64,000 nucleotides of DNA from Dioscorea cayenensis subsp. rotundata (GCF_009730915.1 NC_052477.1:1302001-1366000), one strand, 5' to 3'; positions 1 through 13,930 are shown, counted from the first letter of the stretch. Notes: generated from the letters alone by a model not told the origin. Made by a program: numbers and translations.

Positions 1-566
1 CCTAATTTTTGTACCCATGTAACCCATCTAGTGGGTAGGCATGAGTTGGAGGATCAATTCAAGATGATACACACACCCGACAAGTGCTTACCCATTTGGT
101 TAAAAAAAAAATAAAAAAAAACCATGGATAGATAATCATAAAGTTCATTTAAATTCCAAAATTTCTCAGAGATCTAATAAATTATTGACAAAACAACAAA
201 GAAATTATTGATAAATCCAAATTAATTCCATATTTACATCATACGAGTCTCATCACATTTTCTTCTATTTTTATTTTTGCTCAAACACAACCAAACATAC
301 CATGTCATGCCTTTTAAATTAAACCAACACGCTTTCAAATGCATACATATATGCTTGTAATGATAGAAAAATAGAAAAACTTTTTTATGACTTTTTAAAA
401 CTATATGGCATGTTGGTGCATGTTTGGAATCACAGGCTGGACAGATAAGCATGGAATGGGGATGGGATGACCAACAACACATTACTTTTTGATTTATTCC
501 ATTCATTTCAGTGGGGGACCCTTTTAATATATATATATATATATATATTGAGATGATGCAAAATAA

Positions 567-620
<54 letters not shown>

Positions 621-2400
621 GTGGACAAATAATGGAATATATGATTTTCTTTGGTTTTTATTACAAATTCATTGGGCTACAACAACACTAAACAACACCT
701 AGAGAAAGAGAAAAACATTGGTAAATAATATGTTTGATTATGGAAAATTTTCAATATGAATGGGAATCAAAATGGCCGGAATGGATGGATACCACCTATT
801 ATTAATGGTGCACACTAATAAAACATAAAACAGATAATGTTATTATTTATCTCTATATACAAGCAAAAGGGATCTTAATTAGATATGTGTTAATCTCTCT
901 AATAAATGAGTAAATTGAAACCCAACAACGCATAAATTTGTTAATTATTTATTCGCTTTTGGTCTCAAGTGAAATGCACATCCGAAGTATCACTCCTAAT
1001 AAATGGTATTATTTCATATAAAATAAATTAAGTAGTTAAAGAACCAACATAGTTACCCCTCACAATAGTCGGAACGATTATGGCGCTTTAACCTTATATG
1101 GAAAGTCGAGTAGCTCAACTCTCTTCCAATACATCGTTGAAAGCTAAATAAAAGTGCATCATGTGAGATGCTTTTATCCAGATACATGTTAATGTTAATA
1201 ATACTACACGCACTTAAATTTGGACTAAAATGCAAAATCTGTATTATAATATATATGTAGTTAAATGAAATTTTGGTATTTCTACTCAACAAAACCACAA
1301 GTTGTCACACCAAAATTTTAAAATCCTAAACTTAACTAAACCTGCACCAAACTGTTATCTATCTAATATTGATCAATCCAAACCAGAATCAGACATTAAG
1401 AAAAAGAGATGCTGTTGATAAGTCCAAATCCAATGTAAATTTATAAATCATTTTTAATCTTTATCGATCCAATCCAATCCATTTACCAAGTCTACAACAT
1501 ATATATATATATATATAAAATATATGTGTTGATTTATGAAAATTCAAGTAGTTTTATAAAAATATTATGCATAATGATCCATGCAAACATGCAAATAAGT
1601 CCTTGTCTTGATGCCACATACAACATATATATAAAGATAAAATTAATAAAAACATATCATGTGTCGACATACTAGTCAATAATTAATTACTGAGCATAAA
1701 TGCATGTTGGATTATTATATTGATTGGACATCTGCTCCACTCAAACCAAACCCAAATCCCCCATTGAAAACCCGCCATTTGTAATTCCATTATCCACCTC
1801 AAAGTGCTACAAACACTACCATAGTAATATTTTTATATTATATTATCATATTTATATTATATTATACAGTAATGCAGTTCAGGGATTTGACCCAGCACCA
1901 TTCAGTAGGTCATTTAGTGGTTGTCTTACCCTCGTACTTATGAAAACACAAATTTAAATTAATATTTATGTAAATTTGTATCATACTATGAGTGTATACT
2001 TATTTACAACAAATTATAAAATAGAGATAAATTCTCATCAAACTAAAACTCTAAAATATTAGAGATGGACAACATCGAATCTTCTAAACAATCCTTTCAA
2101 CGGCCAAGATTAAACCATCATGCGAATCACGTGCCACGTAAGCATTGTCAAACAAATGCAACAACCGCTCACATGTGATCCGCCCGATTTTCGTGGAACT
2201 TAAATATAAATAATTAAACATAGCATGCATATTATCCCAAAAATATTTATTTTGGCAAATACGTCCACTTTAAACTAATATTTAGCAGTGTCCTAAAAAT
2301 TGAGGGACGTAATCTAAAAACCCGAATTCTGAAAACGATCTCCCGAGTATCAACGGTTAAGATTAAGCGGTGATTTGACCACAAACACGTGTAGTTATAA
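1..2400. other. AT-rich intergenic DNA with microsatellites
   Basis: No credible gene is visible. The stretch is AT-rich and holds an (AT)n run at about 526-549, a long (ATT)n run at about 569-620 and a short (TA)n at about 1500-1517. Predicted short reading frames here are low-complexity, or lack any family signature. Confidence 0.7.
569..620. repeat. (ATT)n trinucleotide microsatellite
   Basis: About 17 uninterrupted ATT units, directly visible. Just upstream is a separate (AT)n tract at about 526-549. Both are likely to be length-polymorphic. Confidence 0.95.
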
Positions 2401-2460
2401 TAATGGCCCATCAACCGCGCGCGAAAGCAGTGACCATATCTCAGTTCTTAAACACACCAC

Positions 2461-2970
2461 TCGCTCGATGGTTCTCCCTCATCTCGAAACCCTAAAAAGT
2501 TGGAAAAATCGAGAAAAGTTCGAGAATGGAGAGATCTCAATCGGAGGATTGATGCCATCGTATTGAAGGAGAAAAGCGTGCGGGAGGTTGATCTCGCCGG
2601 AGGGGAAGCGGCGGAGGAGGCGACGGCAGACTGGCAGAAGGCTGAGCTAGGAGATGGGAGGCGGCGTGAGGGAAGTTTTGGAGGATTCGGAGCTGATCCG
2701 GATCGCTTCGAGTGTTTCGATCGCTGTTGAGAAAGGCGTCGCCGAGGAAGCGATCTTGACGTGGATCCGTGACGCTTATGTGCGGCTGATGCTGGCTTTT
2801 GCGAGATCGGCGGCGATCCGCGGTGGGTGTGCGGTACAGTGGGTATTGGCGGAAGCGAGTGGCGTTGCCGGGTTCTCGTGCGGCCGGCGGTGAAGGAGTA
2901 TGATGAGAAGGTGCTCGTCGAGATCTATAAATCGATATTGGTTTCGCGGTGGAGGGATCGTGGCCGTTGA
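2461..2970 (+). pseudogene. Unrecognised GC-rich coding-like fragment, probably decayed
   Basis: A GC-rich island of about 500 bp in AT-rich surroundings, with coding character that changes frame. One frame is open at about 2500-2730 and includes KEKSVREVDLAGGEAAEEA. A second is open at 2654-2893 (starting MGGGVREVLEDSELIRIASS). The first frame resumes at about 2872-2970 with VRPAVKEYDEKVLVEIYKS and ends in TGA. This looks like one intronless gene interrupted by two frame changes, or a gene with sequence errors. I do not recognise the family and assign no function. It could also be an expressed 5' leader region rather than a gene. Confidence 0.35.
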
Positions 2971-3009
2971 TCGGAGATGGACGTGTCAGATCGTCGTGAA
3001 CAGATGAGT

Positions 3010-6000
3010 AGTGTGCCGTTTGGTGAATAAAGGGTATTATTGGTTTTAATTTTCGTTTTTAATGAGAAAAATAGTTTTCTTTTTGCTGGGAATTAGAGAG
3101 AGAGTGAATAATTGATTTGGGGTTTATCCAGTGAATAAATTTAAAATCAAAATATAAAATTCGATGATAATTATATGATTGGACACATGGATAACTAAAT
3201 TATCGGTTAATAATTACGTCCTTCATTAATTTTGTGATTGCATGTGTATATATATATTTATATGGATAGTTGGCTGGACAACGACTAGACAGGTCAAGTA
3301 TAGTGTGTCAAAGTGACTTAACATGGCTCGTGTAGGTTCACATATAATCAATAAGGTTCTATTTATTTGAATTGACCATTTTATATCCATCTCACATCTC
3401 TCACCTTCTCAGCAGCAAGACTTACTAATAATCAAATGTTCCATTGATAATAGGTCCTATTGTATCATCAAAATGCTATGTTTCTCAATTCACGAAAGCA
3501 TAGCATATCTCCCAAGCCATGTCGAGTAATGCTGCGCTGTGTGACCATCTCTGTGGGTCCCTGCCATGCACTCTGCCTCCCATTTCGTTATAATGGTGGT
3601 CTCGTGACTAATGACCACTCAAGGCTCGTGCTTTCTGCTCAAAACCCGCCTGCTCCTGGCTTTTATAAATCTGAGGTGAATCCCAATCCCGAACCATCAG
3701 TCATGCTGCTGCACTCCTGCGTCTGGCTCCACACGATTTCGTACCCGCCTGCTATCTAAATAATTTAATTTAATTAATTATATAAAAATTATATTATATA
3801 TATTTTTATTTGGTGGTTGGTAGGTCAACCGAACCGACTCTGCCGGCTCGGTTCGGTTCGTGCTCGATTAACTCATAAAATCTCCTTAACCCAACTCCAA
3901 AGTCACATGCTTCGGCTTGGAACCTAAAACCTTTACTGCTCGGGTTCTGGCCTAATAGTGAAGCAAGTCTTGCTTGGTTCTACGGTTCAACTCAACCTCG
4001 GTCAGGTCTAATTGCGTCTCTGCTTTTTTTACCACTTAAGAGAACTCATCTGATTAAAAAAAGTCTCGACAAATTTTATTATTCCATGATCTAAAATTAA
4101 CTTGTTATGAAGATTGAGTTTTGAGCTCTGGGTCAAGATCAAAAGCTGGTCAAAAATCACCGGAGAGGGAGATGGCTGGTGAGACAGTGAGGCCGAGAGA
4201 TGGATGAGGATTATAGTGAAAACAAGAGAAAAATGATAAGAGTAAAAATGTAATTTTAATAAAATAATAATTAATAGCAGAGACTAAATGGTCACAATCA
4301 ATTTTTGAAAGGGTGTCAAAATGGCTGCCATACAAAGCCTTTTATTGATCACATGCAACATCTCAAGGGATTTATTGGGTACTTCCTTGACATATACATA
4401 TGTCTACTTTTTATATCATGTCTACACTGTCAGTAGTGATAGAGACAAGTGATAAACTGTTCTATTGGTGTTTTGTTATACTATTTAGTTTTAAAATCAA
4501 ATATTTTATTATATTTAATTATGGATTTTAATTTTTTATTTAAATAAGCTTGTCTTTTAGAAAAAATGTCAAGTACATAATTTTTATGTTGAACTAATGT
4601 GAGTGTTTGTTTTATTGAAATATTGATGTTGAAACACAACAAATTTTAGTTTTTAGTATTATGTAATCCTTGGGTTTCTGAAATAGTGTAAGAATTAAGA
4701 AGTGCTTAGAATTGTTGCCATTTGATTTGGACTTGAACTACATATTGTAGCCAACGACTTTGATCTATCCAGACATGCCAGCTGATGAAGCTCATCGAAA
4801 GCATGAGTAGCTCGATTCTACCTAGATGAGGCACATTTCGTAGAATATTTGTAGATGGGTGATCTCGTCGACGCGTGAGACATCTACTGTCCCCACTGTC
4901 GCACCAACGGCACTTGCACGTCCCCCGAGCCTCAGATGGATTCGCCTGTCTCTCTCCCAGAAAAAATTGTACATCATACCCTCATTGTGAGTGCATGTTT
5001 TTGAGAGTCTTGAATATTTGAATAGTTCTTTTGTACTTTCCCATGCAAGCCGGTGAGCCAGTTATATATCCCAGAAATGTTACCACCTTTTCACCCGAGG
5101 CTTAATTGCCTTCTAAATGAATCTTTTCTTCTCTCCTTCATTGCTGCAAATTTGAAGATGTGATGCTTTCTAACTCCATAGTTTTTGATTCTTCGGTTTC
5201 TCAAGTCATCGGTTCTACAATTCTCTTATCCCTCCAAGTTATTCTTCATGTTTGCATGTTTCTCTTGATTGTTCTCTAGCATTATTATCAATGTATCTAT
5301 AGACTGCAAGCTTTTCTACTCCTTCTCTAATAGTTCTTCTTCTGTCATTCTTATTGTTGAGAACACTAAGAGTTGGTGCTAAGTAAGTTTTTCATATCCT
5401 TATTAGATGTATGTTTAAATCTTGATGTTTAATTATAATTTCATTACCCCTGCATGTGAGTTGGAGAAATAATTCATGTTTTTCGGTTGCATGTATTGCA
5501 TGCTAAATCTTATAACTCTAACATACTATTATTCTCAATTAGTGTATGAACCTAGGTTGTAGTTTTGAAGCTGGTTTCATACCTTTCATTTCATCTTATT
5601 TTCTTCTGTTGCCCTTCATCAATTTAATGATGTTTAGAGGGTCTCATTTGTTGCTTTATCTCTTGATTTATATCTAGTTTAGTTCACTATCTTTGATTAG
5701 ATGCATATTTTGGCATGCTGTCACATACCCAGGGAATCACATTTTTAAAGCTATTTTATTGTTAATACTTGTGTGTGTTCCATTTCTTATATGCTCATTT
5801 TATTTAGAGTTTTGCATGAGTATTGTGCCTCAATTTGCATGTGTGTAATTAAGTTTAAAAGGGTGTGTTTTATTTACCTTATCATGTGCTAGACCGAAAT
5901 ATTTATCCTCCTTTAAATTGCATTATGTTTTAGATATCGTATGTCGAATGCGTGTACTTGGGCAATTGTCAGCTCATCAAAAATTATTTAAAGTTCTTTT

Positions 6001-7209
6001 TAGATCAAGAGTAGTAGATGGATTGGTTGATTAGTATACTATTAATAGTTGGTGTTCCTCTCGTGTCATAGTTGGATTATTGTATTTGTTTGTTGTATGC
6101 TCTAAATCCTGTATTTTGGACATTCATATAATTTGTATATGTTGTATCTTTAAAGTCTTTGTTTTTTGTTTTTGTTAGTTTGTTATATCTATCTTTCTAC
6201 TTTGAGACAAGTTCTATCATCTTTGAGCCTCACTGGTTTTGGTTTTGGTTCTATGGATTTACCATCATTTGTCCATGCGTGACAAAAACTTTTAAAATGA
6301 TTTCAATATTTGATCATGGACTTATACTAGGTCTCATGAAATTGTTTTTAAAAATATATATATATATATTTTAATATTAATTTTAAAAAAAATTCATTCT
6401 TATCTCTTCATCAATTTGGTTCTAATTTTGGAGAAATCGGTGCAAACAAAACAATAGATAAAAGAGATCCCAGAGAGCAAAGCAAATAAATAAATATAAA
6501 AATATAAAAAGAAAATATCTCTAATCCTTATCCGTCGTTCTGGTTACAGAGACAGAGAGAGACAGAGCTTTTTATTAACAGTAAAAAGCAACTTCTATGC
6601 ATGTGCAAAAGTAAAGAAACAGGGGATAAATAGAGCAAAGAAAAGTCTAAACTTGAATTAGACATTCAAACTTTAATGATTTACAGTGAGCTGAATTCAG
6701 TAGCATGATCATATTTTTTTTTTTTTAATGAGTATTGGAACTCATCAAGGATTGATTAGCTGGATACCATCACTAAAATTTTTATTTGTATATAAAAATA
6801 ATAATATTTATTAAAAAGAGGTATTAATGTAGATAAATCACGTACTTATTAAATAAAAAGAAACAAAACATACAAAAGTCTACAAAATAAGCGTAATACG
6901 ACATAGCTGCTAAGGTACTAAAAGCATCGAAGAAAAAGTATAGTCCACTCGAGTGGAACAATAGCAAAGTGTATAACGAGAGAACTTTCTCGAGGTGAGA
7001 GAGAAAAGTTTGCTAAGAGACACAGACATAACAGATGAAGAAACTATCCCGCACTCACGCACACAAACTCGGGGCTACTAGGGTGCTGCACCTTTTCTTG
7101 GGTTCTTCAAACTCCAGGTTTTTTTTGACTGAGTGAATTGTCTCCTCCAACTTTTGTCTCTTCTTCTGATCATAAGCTATATAATAATTGGTGAAAAATT
7201 GTGAAATGA
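3010..7209. other. Intergenic DNA, no gene recognised
   Basis: AT-rich spacer. A GC-richer patch at about 4780-4960 has short peptide-like stretches (for example CPHCRTNGTC) but no sustained frame, and may be a transposon or gene relic. About 5000-6400 is T-rich on the plus strand without a convincing coding frame. Nothing else is supported. Confidence 0.6.
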
Positions 7210-7214
7210 GAAAT

Positions 7215-10045
7215 TGTCACACCCACCCCTTCTCTAGAGGGTAAATGTAGCCCATCGCTAAAAATTCCTTTTAGCTGGAAACCCGACATTTCTCTCTCGT
7301 AAACCAAATCGGGCTTTACAAATTACTGATTTATAACTTTACACCAATCGCAGTGATTCGAATACATAAATACAACAAATATAATAACTCAGATTTGTGG
7401 GTACAACCGCTACTGAGATCACGATACTCAAATGAATATAAAGAAAAGTATGGGACCCTACTACGGTCTTGGACTTAACCCCGACTAGCTCTAAACTTGA
7501 ACAGCAAATCTAGGGTCTTGCTCCTCGCAGATTCTAAAGACATTCAGATGTGCTCAGAGTGGTACTTAATAATTTCAAATATTCAAATACGAGTATATAT
7601 AAAATATATAAATACCAACTTCTCAAATAATTTTCCAACTTTTTCCAGAAATACCGTAATTCTGAGAAATACATTTTAAAGAACTTTTGAAACATAAATT
7701 CATCACAAATCAATATCAAATCAATTTTCTAAGAAAATCCAAATTGTAGTGAGAGACTCTCCTAAGAGCGGCGAGAACTGCCACCTCATCACAAACCCAA
7801 AATAACAAGTAATATAAAAATCCATTCTCAATTCCACGACTGGAAAACTCTCCTCACCAGCCGCCCGTCGCGACTGAGGTTGCTGGGAGCGCAAGAGTCC
7901 TCGCATGCTCGAGCGTTGGCCCGTCGTCCCATAGCGACTACTAGGATCCCGATGTATAATCCAATGTGTGGCTCTACGCTCCCACTGCCGTCTCGGACAA
8001 ATCAACACTCGAGTCCACCACGCCACCTCTAAAGGGCTTCCGGCGGGACCCACTCATCGCGATGAGGTCGGCCTTAGCCAGCCGTCAGCCCATCCAAAAC
8101 CAACATGCCGTACAAAGCGATAAAACAATCAGCGATAAATCACATCATCGGATCCTTATCCGGACAAGCATTCACATCACTGAAAATAAACATCATTTCC
8201 ACGAAAAGCCCGATGTCAAAAGTATAACAATGCATAAAACCAGAAAATCCGGATCCAGCTGATACCATTCCTATTCCAGAATGAAAACCAATTCCACAAA
8301 TATCTGTCAGAAACATTTTAAAAACGCTCACATGATTTTCACAAATCATTCCAAATCAAAAGCATATATAACCATCAAAAATAAATACATGAATTGAATA
8401 ATTAAATCACATATACATGTATTTTCACTATTCACAACACGTATAATTATACTGAAAACCGATGTATCAATCACGATTGTCGTGAACATCAACATGCAAG
8501 TAAATATACATATATTTTAACCTTATACGCAAATTAAACATGATAAAATGAAATACTTAAATAATTATTTCCAAAATACTAGTTATTAAAACAATTATTT
8601 CAAAATAATAATAATAATTAATATTAAAAATAATAGCCACTACTAACTCACTCGGTGTCCTTGGGTTCCTTCCTAGATCCGGAACCCCTCTCAAGACCGA
8701 ACAACACCCACTGTAATAATATAATAAAAATAAATAACATATTTAAACTCAAAAAGAGAAAATACAAGAAACAATAATAGACTCTATCGTACCACTCACT
8801 CCAATCGGTTTAAAAACCCGACCAGATATCCAATCGCTTTTCGGCTGTATTTAAACAAACTCGGCTCGAGCTAAACACCGTCGAATCAATCTCGAATCCA
8901 ACCTTAATTGCAGATCGAACCAAACTTAATTTCACCGAACAACTTGAACCAACTCAATTCTTTATTCAAAAATCCATTGAACCAACTTGGTTCAGTCCAA
9001 AAACCCTTAACCCAAAATCAACTCGAACCAAACCTCAAACTATCTCAACTTGATTTGATCGAGCCCAACTCAACCAAATCAACTCAACTCAACCAAATCA
9101 ATTCAACTCAATCAATTAATCCAACTTGGTTTGATCTAATCAAATCAATTTGACTAACTCAACCCATTTCAATCTAACCATTATCATTAACCTCCTAATC
9201 ATCATAATTATCAACTTAATTAATCAAACCAAACCCTAATCTCAAGCATGTACTCTGACATTTACAAGAACCGTCAAGCAAACTCACCTCCATTTCCCAA
9301 GCAAATTCCAACTCAAATACAAGTGTTTTTCCAACCAAAATTGAAAGCAATAACTCTTATTAACAATAACTCATCATTTTTTTCATCATAAATCCTTCTT
9401 CTTTTCTCAAGAAAAAATTACATTTCTCAATCCAAAATACACACACATACATTCAAGTATACCAACGACAAATCATCAAAATACTTTACCAAATAATACT
9501 TCATCCATTCTTCTCCAAATACCACAGTTTTATCTCTTCCAATTTCTCCAAATCCTCACTCTTTCTTTCTAACTCTCGGTTATCAGTAGCAAAATGGTGG
9601 AGAAGAAGATGAACAATCATCAAAAGTTCAGATTTTTCTCTCAATTAACTCTTCAGCCGAAATTCACTTTTTAGTCCCTCAAAAACTTAACTTCTTACAA
9701 ACCAGTCCCTGAAAAACCTGCACAAATGGTCCCTGGATTATAAAAATAATATTCTCAAAAGGTCCTTTCAAATTATCCAATGGTCCTTGGATTATAACAC
9801 AATATTTCCAAATGATCCCTTCAACTTACCTTTCAGTCCTTAGGTTTTTCACAAGCATTTCATATCAATCCTTTTTCTATTACTCTTTAACCCAAAATCT
9901 TTTAAAAACTTTTACACTTAAGTCCCTTGTCATCCACTTGGGGTTTCTCAACAAGATTACTCGTAGAAAAATTCTCATCGCAACTCGTAGTAATACTCCC
10001 GAATATATTTTTTTCAACAGCTTATCCACGTGTTCGAGTATTACA
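7215..10045 (-). repeat. Left LTR (3' LTR on the element's strand)
   Basis: 2831 bp, aligning end to end with 10546-13372. AT-rich blocks are nearly identical between copies, while C/G-rich blocks differ by many small indels. A Gln/Asn/Leu-rich frame at 8908-9153 reads through AACCAACTCAA-like simple repeats and is not a gene. Confidence 0.88.
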
Positions 10046-10545
10046 ATCCTTCCTCCTTAAAAATTTCGTCCCTCGAAATTTCCCTAGCATACATCAATCT
10101 GATATCATCAATTTCACTTATGGGTCCAAGACCGCTTTCTCTTGCTACAACTCGCTCAATAGTAAATAATCACACTACAAATCACTACGTATCGGGCCGA
10201 TAAAAAGCACGCCAAACACCTTTCTTTGGCATCTTTAAGTTAACTCATTTTGAATAAAACCAATTCGACAAAATATCTCAACACATGATCCCGATCACGA
10301 GACACTACTCAAACTCTTTGTCTCAAATGTCAAAACCTACTATCGGCCCCTCAATCCCAATACGCAACTTAGGGTTTTAACCCGACTGGAGACTCTAAAT
10401 ACTTCTACTCGGGCCCTTAACTTTCTCTGTCAATCACTACTAACCCTCTAAGTCTAGACACGACTTCTAAACTTAGGCTCGAGACATAACCCGCGATCTC
10501 TACCAACCGGGGATATCTCAACTCCCACTACCGATACCAAAAAGA
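10046..10545 (-). other. Internal region of the LTR element (no coding capacity)
   Basis: 500 bp between the LTRs. It keeps only the signals needed for reverse transcription: polypurine tract at 10047-10058 and primer-binding site at 10528-10539 (minus strand). The minus-strand GGGACGAAATTT just before the polypurine tract resembles the 3' noncoding junction of plant gypsy elements. No protein domain is visible. Confidence 0.75.
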
Positions 10546-13372
10546 TGTCACACCCACCCCTTCTACCGAGGTAAATGTGGCACCCATCGCTAAAAATTCC
10601 TTTTTAACCTGGAAACCCCTGACACCTCTCGAGAAACCAAATCGACTTACAAATTACAATTTATAACTTTACACCAACCGCAGGGATTCAAATACATAAA
10701 TACAACAAATATAATAACTCAAATTTGTAGGTACAACTGCTACAAGATCACGATACTAACAAATATAAAGAAAAGTATGGGACCCACTACAGCTCTTGGA
10801 CTTAACCCTCGACTAGCTCTAAAACCTCGAACAGAAATCTAGGGTCTTGCTCTCGCAGATATCAAAGACATTCAGCTGGCTCAGAGACGACTTAATAATT
10901 TCAAATATTCAAATACAGATATATAAAATATATAAATACCAACTTCTCAAATAATTTTTCCAACTTTTCCAAAATACCGAATTCTAGCAAAAATACATTT
11001 TTAAAGAACTTTTAAACATAAATTCATCACAAATCAATATCAAATCAATTTTCTAAGAAAATCCAAATTGTTGTGGAGAGACCGCCTCCTAAGAGCTGCA
11101 CTGGGCTTCGCCCTCATCACAAACCCAAAATAACAAGTAATATAAAAAAATCCATTCTCAATTCCACGACTCGAAAACTCTCCCCACTTAGCCTGGTCGC
11201 GACTAGGGTCTGGGAGCCGTCCTGAGCCTCGCGCTCAGCACTGGGCCCCCGGTCCCCATGTGGGCGACTCTGAGATCCCGACTGATAATCCAATCGTGGC
11301 TCTACGCCTCCCACCGATCCCGGACAAATCAACACCTCGTGTCCACCACGCCACCTCTAAAGGTCCGGCCCTGGGACCCACTATCTGCATGAGTCTGGGC
11401 CTTAGCCCGTCACCATCCAAACCAACACGTAAACATCAAAGAATAAAACAATCAGAGTAAATCACATCATAGGATCCTTATCCGAGACAAGCATTCACAT
11501 CACGAAAATAAACATCATTTCCACAAAAGCCCAAACGTCAAAAGTATAACAACGATAAACCAAGAAAATCCGGATCCACGATACCATTCCTATTCCGAGA
11601 ATGAAAACCAATTCCACAAATATTGCTTCGGTGAAAACATTTTAAAACGCTCACATGATTTCACAAATCATTCCAAATCAAAGCATATATAACCATCAAA
11701 AATAAATACATGAATTGAATAATTAAATCACATATACATGTATTTTTCACTATTCACAACACGTATAATTATACGAAACCGACTGATCAACACGATTGTC
11801 GTGAACATCAACTGCGTAAGTAAATATACATATATTTTAACCTTTATACATGAAAATTAAACATGATAAAATGAAATACTTAAATAATTATTTCCAAAAA
11901 TACTAGTTATTAAACAATTATTTCAAAATAATAATAATAATTAATATTAAAAAATAATAGCCACTACCAACTCACCCATGGGTCCCTTTGGGTTCCTTCC
12001 TAGATCCTGAACTCCTCTCAAGACCGAACAACACCTACTGTAATAATATAATAAAAAATAAATAACATATTTAAACTCAAAAAGAAAATACAAGAAACAA
12101 TAATAGACTCTATTGGGCCCACTTCACTCCAACTCGGGTTAAAAACCCGACCTTGCATAGTCCAATTGCCTTTCGCTTGTATTTAAACAAACTCGCCTCG
12201 AGCTAAACATCCTGAATCAATCCGAACCAACCTTAATGTGACCTGAACCAAACTTAATTTCATCTAACCAAACTCGAAACCAACTCAATTCTTTATTCAA
12301 AATCCATTGAACCAACTCTGGTTCAGTCCAAAACCCTTAACCCAAATCAACTGAACCAAACCCTAAAACCATCTCAACTTGATTTGATCAGCCCAACTCA
12401 ACCAAATCAACTCAACTCAACCAAATCAATTCAACTCAATCAATTCAATCCAACTTGGTTTGATCTAATCAAATCAATTTGACTAACTCAACCCATTTCA
12501 ATCTAACCATTATCATTAACCTCCTAATCATCATAATTATCAACTTAATTAATCAAACCAAACCCTAATCTCGTGCTAGCAAGATACTACAAGAATCCCG
12601 GAAACTCACCTCCATTTCAAGCAAATTCCAACTCAAATCATGGTGTTTTTCCAACCAAAATTGAGCGAACAACTCTTATTAACAATAACTCATCATTTTT
12701 CATCATAAATCCTTCTTCTTTCTCAAGAAAAAATTACATTTCTCAATCCAAAAATACACACACATACATTCAAGTATACCAACAAATAAATCATCAAAAA
12801 TACTTTACCAAATAATACTTCATCCATTCTTTCTCCAAATACCGAAAGCTTTTATCTCTTCCAATTTCTCCAAATCTCTCACTCTTTTCTCTTTTTAACT
12901 CTCGAGTTCTGTAGCAAAAATGGTGGAGAAGTAAGATGAACAATCATCAAAAAGTCTAGATTTTTTTCTCTCAATTAACTCTTCAGCCGAAATTCACTTT
13001 TTAGTCCCTCAAAACTTAACTTCTTACAAACCAGTCCCTGAAAAACTCACAAATGGTCCCTGGATTATAAAAATAATATTCTCAAAAGGTCCTTTCAAAT
13101 TATCCAATGGTCCTTGGATTATAACAATATTTCCAAATGATCCCTTCAACTTACCTTTTCAGTCCTTAGTTTTTCACAAGCATTTCATATCAATCCTTTT
13201 TCTATTACTCTTTAACCCAAAAATCTTTTAAAAACTTTTTACACTTAAGTCGCATTTGCTCGTCCACTTGGGGTTTCTCAACAAGACATTCTCGTAGAAA
13301 ATTCTATCTGCAATCAGTAGTAATACCCTGAATATATTTTTCAACAGTTATCCACAGGTTCAGGGTATTACA
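10546..13372 (-). repeat. Right LTR (5' LTR on the element's strand)
   Basis: 2827 bp, partner of 7215-10045. It begins TGTCACACCC and ends GGGTATTACA on the plus strand, followed at once by the GAAAT target duplication. Confidence 0.88.
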
Positions 13373-13377
13373 GAAAT

Positions 13378-13930
13378 GCTTGATGATGAATTTCCATAAT
13401 TTGTAGAAAATGTCAATGTGTGAAAATTTTTTGAGTTTATTTGTAAATTTTTTTTTATACTAGGGGACAAGCACTTTCATTTAAAAGTTTAAAATCAGGA
13501 GCGTGCATTATTGCGGAGTGTATTTGCAAGCTCAACAATACCGTTCTCTCATTTTGTGTAGGTTTTAATCCTGAATCTTCCCAAAATGAAAACTTTACAC
13601 AAGTGATTCAGTACCAATAGACTAAGAGATCATTAGTTATTTGTAAAACTTTTGAGAAAAAAAAGTTACAAAAATGTGAAAAATGAAAAATTCTAAATGT
13701 TTTACATTTTTTTAAATTTTTTTTAAATATATATATATTTTTTAAGTTATACCAAAGACCTCCATCAAAAGTTTACAACCGGATTTAATCCGGAGACCCG
13801 TTATACACAAACGGATTCGGATCAATGTCATAACTAGCTAACGGATTCGGATCAAGATTGTTTTTGACATCGAATCCGCTCTATCACTACCGGGTTTGTT
13901 ACCCGTTAACCCGAATCCGCTTGTTCAGAC
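13378..13930. other. Short spacer and likely promoter of the 16 kb gene
   Basis: AT-rich to about 13760, then a segment at about 13780-13920 rich in CGGATTCGGATC and its reverse complement, ending just before the pyrimidine-rich presumed 5'UTR (TCTCTTTCTCTCGC at about 13976-13989). No gene in this stretch. Confidence 0.55.

Larger units (their letters stand above)
7210..13377 (-). mobile_element. Non-autonomous LTR retrotransposon (LARD-like), complete with target duplications
   Basis: Two direct repeats of about 2.83 kb, LTRs at 7215-10045 and 10546-13372, flank 500 bp of internal DNA. Each runs TG...CA (TGTCACACCC to ATTACA on plus). GAAAT stands immediately outside both ends (7210-7214 and 13373-13377), so the whole unit integrated as one element. 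Orientation is minus: next to the right LTR, minus-strand TGGTATCGGTAG (10528-10539) resembles the initiator-Met tRNA primer site (TGGTATCAGAGC), and next to the left LTR minus-strand AAGGAGGAAGGA (10047-10058) is a polypurine tract. No gag, protease, RT or integrase frame is present, so it must have moved with enzymes from a related element, probably Ty3/gypsy-like judging by the PPT-LTR junction. Short frames inside it are not genes. Confidence 0.88.

Noticed and set aside
566-620. ATT and other simple repeats considered as a CRISPR-like array
   Set aside because: Uninterrupted microsatellites without spacers, in a plant nuclear genome.
7721-8053. 110-codon minus-strand frame in the left LTR
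   Set aside because: The matching part of the right LTR gives different, shorter frames, and no transposon protein motif is present.
8908-9153. 81-codon Asn/Gln/Leu/Ser-rich reading frame inside the left LTR
   Set aside because: It is a translation of AACCAACTCAA-like simple sequence in the LTR, and the matching stretch of the other LTR does not keep the frame.
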